Of a stretch of 64,000 nt of DNA, positions 35,325 through 48,794 are shown piece after piece. The position numbers and the translations under genes are program-made. The DNA is from Marthasterias glacialis (lineage: Eukaryota > Echinodermata > Asteroidea > Forcipulatida > Asteriidae). Within the stretch, counting starts at the first letter, position 1; each line of letters opens with the position of its first letter. The notes under the pieces are model-generated. The model was not told the DNA's origin. It saw only the letters and a program-made list of their open reading frames with translations, and did no database searches. The stretch covers positions 6,328,501 to 6,392,500 of the forward strand of contig OU452224.1 in the NCBI GenBank assembly GCA_911728455.2. Direction: 5' to 3'.

Positions 35325-37313
35325 CTGAAAAGGAACATGAAGATATTTAAATGAAAACTTCATCCAACTTATAGGGGTAATGTGACAAGAAAAAAAAATC
35401 GCAAATAAGAATGCAACAGATTGGGTGCAACAAAATAGCATGTCCTTGAAAATGGGCAAAAACTCCAACCTTTTGATCTATCTACGATCTGCATTGCGCT
35501 TTGAACCCTGCGTACTCTCTTTTCTGTTTTTTGTTGAAACAAATATCATATCTTAAAGGGACACATTGCCTTCAAATCTCTTAAAATGTTGCCGTTTGGA
35601 ACTGCTTTTTTTTAAAGAGTTGTTCATGCAATAAAACACCTACTAAGTGTGTTGTAATTGGTGAGAAGGGTGATTAAAATAAGTTTGCCATAATCTACAT
35701 AGGCCGTTTACGAAATCACGGCTTGGGCTTGGGCTCCGTCCTCCTACCTGAAGCCCCATAAGAAAAGTACACAATTTTTAAATAACTGACAGAGCCTAAG
35801 CCCAAGCCGTGGTTTCGTAAACGGCCATAGAAATATACGGCCATTCATTTTGGGGAGTCAAAAATTTGGTTCTACAAAATGGCGGAACGAAATGCAACAA
35901 AAACACACAATTTCAAGGGATTAAGAGAATCATTAATTGTTATTATACAAAATATATTTCCAACCATATTCATATCATAACAGACGCTTGTTATAGCCCA
36001 AAAGCACCCAATCCGAAGGCAAGGTGTACCTTTAACAATATTGTTGTGTATGGTTTACGATACCTTGCCTACCGCAGTTTAAAAAACAAATAAATAAATC
36101 ATTAAGAAACAAATAAATAAATCATGCTTACCTTGCTTTTTCGAGTGATCCGTTCGCACTGTTGCTCTTTTGCGATGACAACGGGGCCAACTCGCTGAAA
36201 CTCCCCACGTGCATGCGGACCAGACTCGAGGTCTTCATGGAGCTCCGTCTGTTCCTCTCCGGCTTAAACAACACAATGTACGTTTTGGGAAAGAAAAGGC
36301 ACCCTAGCGTCACCGTTGCGCTCAGGCTCACCGAGAAGCAGACGACGATCGTCCTCATGCCGGCGTTCCCGCCAAAATACAGCGGTATGAACGCCAACCA
36401 GACGACGCACGTGGTGTACATGGTGAACGCGATGTATTTGGCCTCGTTGAAGTTTTCCGGTAGATTGCGCGTCTTGAAGGCATAAAGGGTGCACATGATG
36501 ACGAGTAATGCGTCATAACCGAGTGGCGCCAAAATGGCCAGGGTGGAGGTGTTGCATATCAAGGTCACGCGGTATATGTCCGGGAAATCGAAAACAGCCT
36601 CCGGCGGCTCGATCAACAGCAAGGCGGTTATAATTCCCACCTGGGCGGCAATCACCAGTAGGGTCATCACAACCTGCGCCGTGCTGCTCAGAAAGCGTGG
36701 TTTCCGCGTGATGATTTTCTTTTTGGAGCCCGCCAGAATCCTGGCCATCCGGTTAGTCCGTACCACCAGTGCGGCGTAACAAATGCAGAAGCTGAACCCG
36801 AGTCCGATGCGCCGGATATAACACACGACGGTGTTCGGTACAGCGATGAAAACAAACGTCATCGAGAAACACAGCAAGATCCCAACGAGTAAGATGTAGC
36901 TGTTCTCGCGGCTTGACGACTTCACAACGGGGGTGTCGTTGTAATGGATGAAGGTGAAGAGAACGAAGACAGTGAGGGAGATACCGATGCACGAGAAGGA
37001 AAGGGCAACCACGGCCTCGATGTCGCCCCACTTAATATACTCAACATTGATCTCAACACAGGCTTAAAGGAAACAAACAAAAGTAAAAAATCAAGTCGAA
37101 AACCTCCTAAATGTCAAAGAAAACCACCACAAAGAATACACCAGTTATCAGTCAGTAGAACATACCTTTACAGTTCGAAACAATCGACAGTTCAACGAGG
37201 TTCTACAATTTGGTTTGCCATTATAATTTGCATATTGACCCCTTGCGCGCACGTCACACACGCGGCAACTGCGCCATGCACACCATTTTGGAAGTCAATA
37301 GCATTGCTTGCTT

Positions 37314-37368
<55 letters not shown>

Positions 37369-40300
37369 TTAAGATTTGTTATCAATACCAAATCTCCACA
37401 TATCCTGTCAGTACACTCAGTCCAGAAAATCATATTTCATCTTCAAATGAAAACAGAGGCAGCTCGATCCACTTCGTCATTGGTTTAAACATGCTCACGT
37501 GACTTACCAGTAAGGTCTTCATTGGGCCGATTGCCACGCTCGCATTTCTCGCACGTAAATTCATCCAGCATGAACTCGTTGGGTTTACACGGTACGCATG
37601 CCCAGCAGCAGGCCACGTTGTCCCGGATGTCCTGTAAATGGAAAATATATTGTTGGTTGGTCCTTCCAAACATTACCCTATTTCGCCTTCTTCTTGTCCC
37701 CATTTTTGCCTTGTACCCTTAGTAAACCAATACAATTCATATACATGATTACTTGGCGTCCTGTGGGGGAAATCCACAGGCAACTATAGCCTGGGTTGGG
37801 GTCTGAATCAACAAACTTTCCGCATTGTACAGCAGATGTCTTAGCCGTAAGATCACCGCGTTTGCCCCATGACGAGAGGCCAGACATTCTGCTCAAGACC
37901 GCGGGAGGTGGTTGGTTGAATTCTACCCAAGGTGTGTTTCGATGTTTCCCCGCAGGGGGCTCTGAGAGCTCTGCAGTGCTTATCGGTGAGGCAAAACTGC
38001 TATCACCGTTTTCACGAGGTGACGAATCCAGCAAATTTCAAAGACTTTTCAATTTCTGTTTTTTTCTGACATTTTAATGAAGTCCTCAACTTGTGTGCCA
38101 AGTTTGATGACACAACAATGTATATTTAGTCAACTACACCAATAGACCTATATCAAGCTGCCACCATCTTGGTCATGTTCCCTGTATCCAATAACAGTAA
38201 TAGATGCTAATATTCATTGCACAAAAAGGAACCAGACTATTTGCCCTTCCGGCCTCGGTTTGGTTACATTGGTTTGAATGGGAGAAAAACAAGATGGCCG
38301 CGCCATGATAAAGGTCTACTGCGTCAATAGACAGGATGTCTACGAACTGAGATTTGCAATGTCTACCAACTAAGAACTAAGTGACGAATCCCTGTACTGT
38401 CGACATTAGGCGTTTAGACCTATAGCGTTTTCACGAAGTGACGAATCAGTTTGATAATTAATAGCTAATTAATTAGATTGTTAATGAAACAAATACCAAC
38501 CCTCAAGTATACTTTAATAATCATACTATCTCATGTAGGGGAAGTATTAGAAAATTGAGATAAAGAAGCCTGAAAAAAGGTTGTCTAAAAATGGGACACT
38601 TTTGGGGACACCAGGTGGCAGCAGACTTACCAGGTAAATCCATTGTTCTCTGAAAGGTGCGTAGTACGCTCCGAAATATGCAAACAATGGAAATGTACCT
38701 GGTGAGTCTGCTGCCACCTAGCGTTCCAAAGTCTCCCATTGCAGCAACTCCAAATGCGATTATTTCGGAGCCTTGTTAAGCTTCTGTGTGAACTGACTCG
38801 TCACTTCGAGAAAACGGAGAACGATATCATTGAACTTTGTCTTCTACTTAGATGGAGGAACACTGAGCTTTACCTTGAATAAGCTTTTCCCATGAAATAT
38901 GCTAATTACATTCACGCATGCGTACAGACAATATAGTGGGCAAACGCCATAGAGTTGTGCACTAGGCAGACGCACAAACGCGTGTGCGTCGCCACCATTA
39001 GCCCCGCACAAAAAGGCGGGATGTTCCTTCATTTTGCCCTCCAGTAGTGTTTAGTGTGCACGCGTGATGTGCAATTTACATATTTCATGGGCAAGGTATT
39101 TTACCATTACGTGTCCCTTTGGGCAGGGTTCGCTGCAGAATGACGAGGCCGGACTTGATGAGGCATTGTTCCACATCATGGCAGAGTTGTTCATGTAGAG
39201 TAAGCCGGCTGACCAATCACCGATATGGACGTACTTGTACTGGCCGTTGGGTAGAAGCTGGTAGTTGAAAATGTCGTATCTAAAACAGTGTAACGAGATC
39301 GAAGGGAGGTCAGTGTAGTGTATTATGATTTGTTAGGCGCTCCATACACTATTGTAACAGGGTCATAGGGCAACTCGTGGTTGCAGTACATGATGTATTG
39401 TATAGTATTAGTAGTGCGATACAAGTAAACAGATCAGCCATGTTGGTCCACATTAACACACTAGCCTCTGTAGCAGTTTCCTTTCCCGGGCATCATTGTG
39501 ACTAAATATACGACAGTCAGTTCAAACATTTCAGAGGAATCCAATCTTGAAGGGGAAAACAACCATGATACAACAAAGGAAAGGAAACCCAAATAATCCA
39601 GAACAGAACGTTGTTCACTCACTTAAAAGAGATGGTCAACTTCATTGTTCAGAAAAGCTTTCCACCAGACGTCATCAGAAAGAAATTAAAATTTGATTTC
39701 TGCAAAAGGACATGAGCTACTCCCCCCCCCCATCCTAATCCCCACCCCAACAGTATCCTTAAAGAGGCTTGGGTTTCTAAAAGTTATACATTTTTGTTGA
39801 AACAGTTATATCTGATGAGTAAATTATCGTGAGTGTATTGGCATTTAAAATATTAGATGATAATGGGAGACTTTTGAGACGATAGCGGGCGTCCCACAGA
39901 CCGGTCCTTTTCCATTGTTCCCATCGATGAAAACAACCGAAAAGGACCGGTCTGTGGGACGCCCGCTATCGTCTCAAAATTTTCCCATTCGAATTACTTT
40001 ATTCACAAATAAGGAAACAAGCAAGAGTCCAGACCAGTGCTCCATTATGATAGAGGCAGGCTGGACTAAAAAAAATATATAACAATAACAAAGACATGAG
40101 TTAAAACGGCGAGAAAACCACAAAGAACAACAGGGGGAATGAGAAAAAACTAATTGAATAATGTGTAGAGCTTTGAAAATATTGGTTACCGTTGCCGCAC
40201 CTGTTATTTAATTTTTGTTTTAGTTTTTGTAAATTTGTGATGTGTTCTTGCCTTTTTAATTTACTGCCTCATAAATTGGTTTAATTTACTGCCCAGACCT

Positions 40301-41745
40301 CCTCCAATTGTGGTCAGATTGTCGATAGAATTGATTTAAAATGTTTTGTTTTGTTTGTTTCTTGTTGTTTTTTTTCTTAAGCGTTTTAATTTGTTTAGTT
40401 TCATTAATTTTCACGTTTTTGTTTACTGTTTACTTTGTTTTCGTTCTGGTTTAATCTCTTTTTAAAGAAGCTTTTGTTTATACTTCGTAAGATAAGTCAG
40501 CCGTTGGCTGCGATGGTCGAGTATAAATAAACCATTTTTAAACTAAACTAACTTAAAATATCCAACATGTAAACATTTTTATAGTAAGCTTGTTTTGGCA
40601 TGTGGACAGAAAAGGCTAACTATTTATGTTGAAACAATCTAATTTCTAAAAAAAAAAAAAAAGGATTACATAAAGCTAGCCAATTATAATATCACAGCCT
40701 TTAGAAACTAATGCGGTCAGCACCGATGCCCGCGGGTGCAGCTTTTCCAATCCCAATCGAAAGCTACGACTACGAGAACTAATAATAAACACGGTTCATA
40801 ATAATGAAGACACTAAATGCTAGATGACCACAGAGGACTATACACGGTCCATTAAATGAAGAGTTCATGGACAAAAAAAAACGGGAACCTACTGCAGTTC
40901 AGCTGGAATGGGGTTATAGAGATAGAAACCTCCAGGGAGAGATCGGCTTACATATTTTTCCAGCTGGCTCTTTAAATATTGATCTTTCTAGTGGACAGGG
41001 GTCCACAAACGCTTGACCTGAAACGTCACAGAGTCTGGTTTACGGTGTCCCGGTTGAATTACTGCCCCCTTACGGGACACGCGCTCGATAAAACGTCGTG
41101 TGGGTGATAACTACGTGTAACTAGTTATCACCATTTAATTATAAGGGGTTGCAGAATTGAGCCGGATGCCGGGTACCAGGGGACCTGATCCATACTGGGT
41201 CAGCATGACCCGGAAACTCGTCAAAAAAAAACTTGGCGTAAGTTTGACATCGTTTGAGTCAGTTTTGACAGAAATGATCCAGAAATGGGTCAGGCCTCCA
41301 TGGGACCAGGGTCCAATTTCACAGAGCTGCTTAAGCAGAAAATATTGCCTAACAATTTTCTGCTCAGCAGAAATGAGCAGAATACCAGTCAAAAATGGTA
41401 CATGTGGCATGCTACTGTGGCTGGTAACCTTATTCTGGTAAGCGTAATTTTGCTATTGCTAGCTACCTTTTGTGCTTCAGCAACTCTACGAATTTGGGCC
41501 CTGGAATCCGGATCAGTCGTCCTGGAGTGTTTTTTTTTTTTTTTAGAGTGTAGGAGCTTGTTTTACACCTTCAAAACATTGTGTACAGCCAATTTGTTTC
41601 CACCATTTTAATCAAATGTAACCACGGATGCCATTTCGGATTTCGGATATGATCCGAAGTTCGTGGGATTCCATTTTTATACATATTTTGATTACAATAT
41701 TAGATATAAGTTTGCAATTTTCATCGGGGATATTATATGAAGGGA

Positions 41746-41812
<67 letters not shown>

Positions 41813-44800
41813 TTCATTATATATACATGGATTTATTATATTTTTATTTACACATATCGGTGTATGGATTACAAACACAGATGATTTGGGTTACATTATG
41901 ATCCAGATTGAGGTTACATTTAAAGTCATTCTGGGGTTACATTATGATCCAGCCACGTAACGAGCGTCTGAGCCGTTATTAGATTATTGCTTTTTATTAA
42001 TCCTTAAAATTTAAATGAAATATGGATTTTTTTTTATAACCAGTTTTTTTATAACCAGTTTTAGGAGCAGTAAGTTTTCATATCGGGTATTTATTTTGAT
42101 AACCACCGTGTCTTCAAAGAATGATATTGCAGATAATGTTAAATTGACAAGAGAAACGCAGCACACACACACACACTTCACAAAATCAGTTAATACCTAC
42201 CTGCCGGTGGGATCGCCGTTGCTGTCAAACTGTATCCGGTCACCGGAAACCCCGTCAAAAGACACATTGAAGAGATGCTTGAGGAAGACACTGCCGTCAA
42301 CTGGCTTCATCTCTGGGCAGAGACCCACCGTGTCTGGAGGGCACACGGCCCGGTGCATATCGTGGAGGCCGTGGGCCATGGTGTAGATGGCGTTGATGAT
42401 GAAGCCCATCTTGGTGTCTTGATTGTAGTCATCAGCGAGGGACTCCGTGCCTGGAATGACAAATGAAGGTCTTGTTGGGAAACGAGATAAGACAAAACGG
42501 CTCATGGAAAAGACTGAGGAAGTATCAATCACAACAAAAGTTCATCAGAATTTTTAAACAGAATGTCGGCCGTGTCATGAAGTTGTTGCAAAACGTTTGC
42601 CTGAACTTGCTATCATTTTTCGACACGAGATAGCGATGCTATCCAAACACACAAACTTGTGACAATTATCTTCAATCCATAATATTCCTAAATGAAAAAA
42701 GACACTGTAAAAAAGAATATCAGCCTGAACACATATTGCTGACTGCGCACTAAAACTTTAAAAGTCAACCTTATTAAACAAGACAGCTAAGTTAAAATCA
42801 AGGAATCTAAAACTTCTTACAAAAACTTTTAAAAAAAAATACAAAAAGGGTTGTGTGTGGGATACAGGGTAAATTACAAATTTCATTTTACTGCTATTTT
42901 GTTCTGTATTCATGTTTCTTATATTCCTGTGGTTAATGATTAAGTGTATAATCTCTACGTTTTTGTATTGTGAAAACTCGAAGTTTCGAACATGCTCTTC
43001 CGGTCTTCGGAAAATATTATTTGTCTTACTGTAATACAGAAAGTTCGGAGCTGCCGAACTGCATCCCTTTATTCAGTAACTAATTGTACGGTGCAAATAG
43101 CAATGTTCTGCTGAAAGAAACAACCGTAGAACTATTGACACACTAATCGGTATAGTAAACCGTATCAAATTTGACGAAACGAAAAATGATAAGGTTGAAC
43201 AACTTCACGTACAAGTTTGGAGGGAAAAGATTCTTATGTGGGATGATGCGCTGCTAATCTGCCCCTCAAGTGTAGACGGAGAGACAGGAAACGGCTAATG
43301 GATGGTCGAGGGACCAGTGGGAATATACAATGCCGCTATGTCTGCATCCAGGATAGAGAACATTGTGACCCCTGACACGCAGACTGGAAGGTTCCACTTT
43401 CATGGCAGGTGCATACTTTGTAGAAGAGAGGGGTTTGTGGATGGAATTTACAGCAGAACTTTGATTGCTGTATTTGTTGCTTATTTATCCACTGGCCTTT
43501 TTGTAAATGTTAACAATGTTTTGGAAAAGACATCACCTCAACATCAATACATTATAGAAAGTAATAATTTTGAAATTTCAATCTTCAAGTACACTGTGGC
43601 AAATAGTTGATAGTATCAGTTAAAACAACAAATTGGAAATACACATTCTTATAAAAATAATATTAACAGGAAATGTACAGGCATACTCGTTGCATATACT
43701 GTTTGTTGAATTAGCTTCTTCGTTCTTCTCGATTTCGTTTTTGAAAAATTGGTTCGTCATCGGTGGGGTTACAGACCGACACGAACTACACTCTAAAATC
43801 TCCCAGGGTCAGAATTGACCTGGATTATTAAGTTCCAGGTCCCATTGTAGGGTGGGTGCCTGATCCATTTCTGTGTCAGTTTGATCCGCAATCTGTGTCG
43901 ATGTGACCCGTGGTTTGGTTAAAAATTAGTCTGGGTCATTTTGACACGGACTCCGGGTCAAACTGCCCCAGAAATTGATCAACCCCACCCCCCTCGGACC
44001 CGGAGAGAATCAGGCCCAATTCTGACGCGGGAGTTTTTTTTTTTAGAGTGCACCCATCCAACTCGGGCAAGACAGAACGACGTTTTGGAAAAGTCCGGTT
44101 ACCTGTGCAATTCTTGTCATACTTCTGCTCATCCTCGTGGGGCTCGCTAAGGTTACCCTTCGGTAGCTGGCACTGGAACCGGTGCTGCCAGAACTCTCGG
44201 AACCAGGGGTTCTTGGTATGGTTTTCCGGTCTGAGCGAGAAATAGTACGGGTCGAAATCGTTGATGTTCGAGGTCTTGGGCTTGATCGTGATGCCGCCGA
44301 TGGCCTCGTGCTCTACCCCACCAATGATCTCGTAGCGGTTGGCCCATCCGTCACTGGAAGTCAAAGAAAAGATTGTTTAACACATGTGAATCGGAGCAGT
44401 GGGGGACTCGGGAAATACCCGGATGGAGAGGAGGGGGCTGAGAAAGAACTTCAGTTTCAGCGGGGTTGTTGGAGGGGGAAGGAGAGGTTCAACAAAATTC
44501 AAAATAAACCATGAATATAGAACAGCCGGTTTACGGGTCCCATTTTGTCAATGCCTTAAACTTCAACGCTCCTTTTTGATAACATTGTTCTTCATCTTTG
44601 TTGTTTACCTCCAAAGAAACACATACAACAACAAAAACAACAACAACAACAACGACAACATTAACTGGCAAGTCCGGGGAGGGGTCGGCGTTTCAATCTG
44701 CAGACAACAGCTATCCCCAATTGATAAGAACATTAACGTTATTCTTCAAGAGTGCATACAACTGGACATAAGACTTCCTAGCTAGAATTGCGTCAATAAC

Positions 44801-47800
44801 CGGCATCATGAACAACAAACGACGCTCAGCCGCTTTTTAAGGCCCATTTAAAGAGACATCTTTTTACAATATTGTGATGTCTTTGAAAACAGCTTTCGGT
44901 GTGACCAAAATAGAGAGGCGGCCCATAAGAGACTCGGTGGTTATTCCAACTTGGGACATACTAAGTATAGTTACCATGGAGGTATATAAAAGATCTATAG
45001 AGGGCGTACTAAACCATGCGACACGGCCCGACAAGAAGCATTTTTGACCCGTGCGAAAATGGCGCTGACCAATCGTATTACACTGGTCACTCATCAGTTT
45101 ACTCAGTAGACATTTTTGTAAGTTGACATTCGCACGCAATTAACCCACAGGGACTTTCGCCAATGGTGGGTCAGCGGAGTTTCATGTGTGACATAGCGAG
45201 TGCTACCCCTCTAGTTCATGGTAGTTTACTCAAAGGAAATGTCTATTCTAAAGAGTTATGCTTGATCAGATAGTAGCCTTTTGACATATTAATTTTATAA
45301 CAACTCAAATCTACGGAAGGTCTGTTATAACACAATGGAAATATTTATTAAGGGTCGTTGTTGGCTCTGTTGAAAAGAGCCGATAATGTATCAACCAATG
45401 GAACGAGATTAGTTGCCCGTTATTGCGCGCCATATGTCTTATTTACGGTCAGTGCGTTATACTCTGATAAAACTGAAGTCACTGCATAACTGACTAATGA
45501 CCACATTCATGAACAGTGACGACATGGCTCCAAGAGCTATGGTGAGCGCATAAAACAAAGCATTGAATTTTCAATTTCACTGTGTCAGATCTCAACAATT
45601 CTTACATCAATCAGGATCATTTACAGCCCAATAAATGGCAACCTTGACATTTGCAATCAACCAGTCTGTTGGGAATGCCTTTGTTGCGGCCAGCACTCGA
45701 CAAAACATAGGCCTACTTCTAAAAGTAAGTTGGGCGGTTTTTTTTATATTGTTTTATTTATTATTTATTTGTTTAATATAATGACCAGGAACGAACCATA
45801 ACCAGATTTTTTCCTGATTAAATATTTCTCTAGCAACCATTTCCGTAATCACTCCGTTCATGCCCGTTGAAGTAGACATCACCATGTTATCGGTCGTCCA
45901 ATATTCAATTTTGGATCGTCACGGCACTATAAGACATGGCAAAATAATGGATGCCACGTGACGTGTGTTCCACCAATAAAATGACAAGGGTGTTGTGTGT
46001 GTGGTACATATCAAAGTCAATATAACACCACTTTCGTGGAGTCTGCCTTGTGATTGGTTTAGAGTGCGTCACATGATATGACTCATTGTTACTAAAAAGT
46101 CGCACGAACGCAACGCGCTTTACCCGTAGCAACCAATGCAGTATACCCATAGCAACCAATGCAGTATACCCATAGCAACCAATGTACTATACCCATAGCA
46201 ACCAACGTACTGTACCCGTAGCACTCGAAGCAGTCAATATTTTATAATATGAATCTGCAACACACATGAGGCTTCATATTTTTGATAAGGCTACTCGAAT
46301 TTTGCAAATATCATAAGAGAAGAGAAATCGATTCCATGATAGATCAAGAACGGTCACAATAGTCGATTTTCCTTTAGGTTTAGGCGCCTGACTATTTGAA
46401 AACACCATGCTAGAATCGATTTCATTCGGGAATCAACTGAGCCTACGGCAATTACATCATGTTACCGGCTCCGGTTCCGATCCTTACAATAATTGAAAAA
46501 GATACAGGAATCGATTCCGACCTTTGGAAACTAATACGTCTACTGTTACTAATCTGGAAACCTACCCAAACTTTAGGAGCAGTTAACAGAAAATCGATTA
46601 GACTCCATTCTCAAGCCCGAACTTTTGAAACGGTTACGAGAATCGATTTTTAACCTACGCATACGGGACCTCACCGCTGTGCATTCTCATCAATCCAAGT
46701 TCATCAGACAACCGCTGCGCATCTCTGACGAAATCCAGCCGCTCACTCGATCACCACGATCGCATCGGAAATAGCACATTACGACCGCGTCCACTAGTTA
46801 TTCACTTAGGTCGTTATGCAGAGATTTATGATAGTCACTTACGGGGAGGGGGGATTGTTGGGTGCGCCGCGGTGCGTATGAATACCGTCCTCTGTGTGAG
46901 GTTGGACGGGGGAAATTGGGGGGCAAAATCACGGCATGCATCTCGGGTAGAGATATGACAACCAGTTGTCGAAATTACAACCTGGAAAACCATGCTAGCT
47001 TTAAAGATACTGTTGTATGGTATCGCGAGCTGTATTCATATTTTAGTCTGTAGGTAGCATTCGAAACAGCGATTAGGGAAAACATGCCTGACTGTCGCCA
47101 CATCCAGCCGTCGATTTGATCTCAGCGGTTAGAAAACTAGCTACAAAAAGTAGCAGTTCAAGTTTCATGCTTATGTAAAAAGTATTGTTTGTTTCTCAAA
47201 TTTTGAGGATAAGATTATTCAAGTATTAATTTAACTGTGGGTTTTTCTACCTACTTTGTGTGAATGGGCTCTAGGGCCTAATAAATATAACAAAAAATGT
47301 AAATTTATATAAAAATCTCACATCCACTTGTGTGTGTGTGTGAGTTTGTTTAGGCATTCAAACCGGGGACTTATAACAAAAGAGGACAATAGGGTCCCCG
47401 GTTGGAAAAGGTCCCCAGTTGAAAATCGTGTTCAAAACCAATGGGAGCTGTTGCTAAAAAGTTAAATTACAAACAAAAGAGGGACAATAGGAGGTCCCCG
47501 ATTGGAGGTAAATACACACTAATGTGTGTGTGTGTGTGTTTTGTGTTTTGTTTGTTTGTTTGTTTGTTGTTGGTTTTTTTTACTACAAGGGCATTCATTT
47601 CAAATAGCCAATAACATAGAATATTGCTTATTTGTATAAAGCTAAGCATAACTTAGCACCGGGAACCAGTCACAGATAAAATATATGACTTGATTTTTTA
47701 ATTTGGTTGGTATTCCCTGTTCCTGCCAATTAAAATGTCCTTTGCCGTTCAACAAATCTGTGTGCTCAAGCAGCTGCAAAAAAAAAATAATAATAATAAA

Positions 47801-48759
47801 ATAAAATGAAATAGTTCAAGGTTTATTTTTCCCCAGCGGCTGGTAACTCCTTTAAAACTGCCCATAGAGTGCAGAGATTTAGCGCATTCCAAATGACATT
47901 AAATGCATTGGTGAAGCCGGGATATCTCTCTCATATACACTCTTTAACAAAAAGCCAAAATTCAAGTTGCTCGTTTCATACGTTGATAAAATCTCCCTGT
48001 ACAGACCGCGTCATCTCCTCGCCAAGGTCGAATTGGTGACTTGGGGTGCCTTTACGTCAATGCTTCATCTGCCAATACCTCCAAAAGGTAAACGAATGTG
48101 GGTGAAATTCGCGGCCTCGTAAAAAGAGGGAAAGACGAATATGGGTCAACTCCATTTATGCTTCGACGGGATTCTCTCTGGCAGAACATTGTTGGTGTCG
48201 TGCATCCGTAAAAGTATCTGTACTCATTTATAGAAAGGGATTGTATTTACGACATTGTTGACATGACTGCGTCCGCGGGATGGTTACCAAATTATACTTC
48301 CCGGAAGAATAACACTTATTTTGTTCACGAAGAGCATCACATAACTGGCAGCATGCAACTTGGTAAACAAGCTTGTAGCACATGACCTTAATTCGATTTG
48401 AGGAGACCGAAACTGTAGGCGTACCAGTAGGGGCAGTTTTATGTACAACACCAAGTAAAAAAAACTACCTTATCTTGATTCAAAGAGAGTAGGCGTACAC
48501 CAATAACGTGCGTTTCGTCCACATTACCAGTACGGCATATCGAAACCTATATAACCACCACCACGCAGAGCCTCAGAATCTACCGTGTCATTATCGATGT
48601 TGCACTCTTTATTGACTCGAAGAGAGTTCACATACCAGTTGCAGCAGCTTTACCAACATTACCAATGATGTACCGTACCTTTACTCAAAGAGAGCATGCC
48701 TATATCAGTAGCATGTAGTTCTTTCAGCATTTTCGATACTACACGTACACCTTATCTTG

Positions 48760-48794
<35 letters not shown>

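Larger units (their letters stand above)
35325..36131 (-). other. mGluR intron F-G, mostly nested transposons
   Basis: 807-bp intron between the helix exon and the tail exon. About 480 bp of it is one foldback element (35553-36035) with another inserted in it (35702-35826). Group I receptors use alternative tail exons in this region in vertebrates; I saw no cassette exon here. Confidence 0.8.
37632..39104 (-). other. mGluR intron D-E
   Basis: 1473 bp. It contains FB-B' (38143-38318) and FB-C (38590-38740). The remainder includes scattered words such as ttttcacgaagtgacgaatc repeated near 37990, 38010-38030 and 38430, i.e. short decayed duplications. No coding signal. Confidence 0.8.
39280..42200 (-). 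other. mGluR intron C-D
   Basis: 2921 bp. It holds the long hairpin 39862-39987, a foldback with a nested MITE (41150-41545) and a (TTA)n microsatellite (41747-41811). The rest (39288-39860, 40000-41140, 41815-42190) is AT-rich and shows no coding signal or recognised repeat. Confidence 0.8.

Noticed and set aside
34300-35350. Plus-strand open frames of 82-136 residues
   Set aside because: They lie opposite the receptor tail exon and arise from its codon bias. No family features.
36128-37012. Treating the 294-residue frame as a complete intron-less gene
   Set aside because: It begins at an internal GTG, continues upstream in frame as ACVEINVEYIKWGDIEA and is bounded by splice sites; it is one exon.
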